15,932 nt of DNA from Puniceicoccales bacterium (GTDB lineage: Bacteria; Verrucomicrobiota; Verrucomicrobiia; Opitutales; UBA9783), in contig JAIRKR010000017.1 of NCBI GenBank assembly GCA_031260015.1, positions 1 to 15,932 of the forward strand, read 5' to 3'. The notes beneath the pieces are model-generated. The model was not told the origin of the DNA and did not search any database. It saw only the letters and a list, made by a program, of their open reading frames with translations. The position numbers and the translations under genes are program-made. Position 1 is the stretch's first letter. Every line of letters starts with the position of its first letter. This document shows, piece after piece, positions 14,647-15,932 of the stretch.

Positions 14647-15686
14647 CTGAAATAATTAAAGATAGCACTTAACATACCAATCCATAAAGGCTGGGATATT
14701 TGCGTTGTTTTCTCGTTGCTTTGCGTGTTTCCCTTGTGAGCCTGCAACCAGGCGTCAAAATCAATTTGTAAGGGCTTAATTTCGAGTACCTTGCTAATAC
14801 ATTGCGTTAACCAGGCGAGTTGAGGGGACAGGCCATTGATGAAAAGCAATTCGATGGGTAAGCTCGTTTGTACCTCAAAAAAATCGATATAAGATTTAAT
14901 ATCGGCGCACATACGTTGTGTGATTGTTTCCATGACTTGAGCATCTTCCGTCACGGACTGAAGCAAATATTTGTAGGTGCTGACGTCATCGGGAAGACTA
15001 CATGCTTTGCGCGTTAAACTAATCAAGCTTTTTAAGCCATGGACGGGCGGATAAGCAGCCTCAAGATGATTGTTGCAAAGCACAAACACTAAAGATTGGT
15101 TAATGGAAAAGTCTATAAATAAAACGGGTTGCGTAACTTTAACCAATTTTACGTAATCCATGAGCCCTTTGGTGGTTGTGAGTGTTGTCAACAGCAATTT
15201 TTTTGGAATACATTGGCAGCCCATTAACTCACTTTGAATCATTTTTATCTCTTGTTTTTGAGTTCCTATAAAACAAACGTGGTCAGGCAGGACCGTATTT
15301 GCCGAATCTCTAATTTCTATACCCGTGTAAGCATCGATAGCCGCAATTTGATTCGTTTTTAGGTCGGCGTTGAATCGTTCTTTTAACAGTGGAATCAATC
15401 CTTGGATCCCTTTACTTTTGGTTTTTGCTTCTAATTTTGCCTTATAGATAAAACGAGATAATGGGGCAACTACGCAAATGGCGTTTTTGCTTTTAGTGAT
15501 TTTTTTTAGGATGGGAGCATCAAAGTAAGCATTTTCTTTAAAAGGATTGTTGGGTAATTCTTCCAGGTCGGATAAAGAGAGCGTAGATTTTTTCCCTTTT
15601 GTGACAGTGGCCAACAAACAAGAAGTTTCAGAGGTATAGATAAATTTTTGTTTTTGACTGCCCAGCAGACTTGATAAGACATCCAT
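14643..15686 (-). CDS. PilM-like actin-fold protein
   Basis: The 347-residue product has no signal peptide and no transmembrane helix. PilM is a cytoplasmic FtsA/actin-like ATP-binding protein that docks on PilN. Candidate actin-fold segments are the N-terminal strand region FIYTSETSCLLATV, a central VLFIDFSINQSLVFVLCNNH that resembles the second phosphate loop, and a C-terminal strand-helix ending PLWIGMLSAIFNYFR. The phosphate motifs are degenerate, so ATP binding is uncertain. It is the first gene of the five-gene run, the usual pilM position. There is no good Shine-Dalgarno. The equivalent in Akkermansia is Amuc_1101. Confidence 0.6.
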   Translation of the reverse strand: MDVLSSLLGSQKQKFIYTSETSCLLATVTKGKKSTLSLSDLEELPNNPFKENAYFDAPILKKITKSKNAICVVAPLSRFIYKAKLEAKTKSKGIQGLIPLLKERFNADLKTNQIAAIDAYTGIEIRDSANTVLPDHVCFIGTQKQEIKMIQSELMGCQCIPKKLLLTTLTTTKGLMDYVKLVKVTQPVLFIDFSINQSLVFVLCNNHLEAAYPPVHGLKSLISLTRKACSLPDDVSTYKYLLQSVTEDAQVMETITQRMCADIKSYIDFFEVQTSLPIELLFINGLSPQLAWLTQCISKVLEIKPLQIDFDAWLQAHKGNTQSNEKTTQISQPLWIGMLSAIFNYFR

Positions 15687-15932
15687 GTAATAATTTTAGG
15701 AAAGAACGTCATCGAGAGCAAGGAAAAAGTAATGCCGTTAGGGCATTTTATGGAAAAAGCAGCTAATGTTGTACGCTTTTACTGCAACAAGTTTAAACAT
15801 TTGGGATATGTAACATGCGTAATATATCGTGCGTGTTGTGTAGATATCGGCACTTTTGAGGTATAATGCATATTTGGGGTCAGTGGATGTGTGATAGCGT
15901 GAGGCACACTGTGTGACACATTGACACAATAT
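15687..15932. other. Upstream region of the pil cluster
   Basis: This 246-base edge region holds the leader of the pilM-like gene on the minus strand. A hairpin, AATGCC (15731-15736) with GGCATT (15742-15747), is flanked by two GGAAAAAG direct copies. On the plus strand a perfect -10 TATAAT stands at 15862-15867, without a good -35 at normal spacing. Near the edge TGACACA occurs twice with one base between (15912-15928 region). The small minus-strand frame 15738-15929 is Cys/Tyr-rich, lacks a Shine-Dalgarno and is not called. Confidence 0.35.

Noticed and set aside
15738..15929. Minus-strand 63-codon frame at the right edge
   Set aside because: TTG start, no Shine-Dalgarno, odd Cys/Tyr composition, and overlap with hairpins; more likely leader DNA.
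1..15932. CRISPR arrays, insertion sequences, prophage or plasmid origin
   Set aside because: No regularly spaced repeats, transposase, integrase, phage structural or replication initiator genes were seen.

Overview
The window looks like chromosomal DNA from a Gram-negative bacterium of moderate-to-low GC, most likely a Verrucomicrobiota (Opitutales/Puniceicoccales-like) member. The case rests on four things: a short EF-Ts of about 195 residues, a pilMNOPQ-like cluster with strongly diverged inner-membrane components and a PilQ/GspD-family secretin (an arrangement resembling the Akkermansia Amuc_1098-1102 region), an oleA-oleB pair, and a pyruvate phosphate dikinase. The lineage is an inference; no rRNA gene is present to settle it.

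Layout, left to right. (1) 1-180: a possible C-terminal tail of a plus-strand gene, then a long imperfect hairpin (44-111). (2) 180-1587, minus: rpsB-tsf, the usual S2/EF-Ts translation operon. (3) 1880-3498, minus: an unrecognised, probably secreted, aromatic-rich protein of about 500 residues. Its signal peptide lies one frame away from the body, so the gene is frameshifted, or the sequence lacks one base. (4) 3897-6596, plus: ppdK, followed by a clear intrinsic terminator. (5) 10418 down to 6856, minus: an XRE-type regulator with an S24-like C-terminal region, rsmG, tRNA-Pro(UGG), oleA and oleB, closely spaced and possibly partly co-transcribed. (6) 10419-10941: a 523-base AT-rich gap with several inverted repeats. 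(7) 15686 down to 10942, minus: pilM-, pilN-, pilO-, pilP- and pilQ-like genes, overlapping or nearly abutting, followed by a hairpin.

How the genes work together. The right-hand cluster encodes a complete alignment subcomplex: a cytoplasmic actin-like PilM, two bitopic inner-membrane proteins, a periplasmic PilP-like linker and an outer-membrane secretin. It would serve a type IV pilus or a related secretion system, but no motor ATPase or pilin is in the window. OleA condenses two fatty acyl-CoAs head to head, and OleB decarboxylates the beta-lactone that OleC makes. OleC and OleD are not adjacent here and must be elsewhere if the pathway is complete. ppdK interconverts pyruvate and PEP using AMP and PPi, as is common in anaerobes. 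rpsB, tsf, rsmG and the tRNA are translation housekeeping genes.

I found no CRISPR array, insertion sequence or prophage. The points most worth a second look are the out-of-frame signal peptide, the oleAB pair, the 33-base tandem repeat inside the secretin, and the hairpins at 44-111 and 10566-10675.
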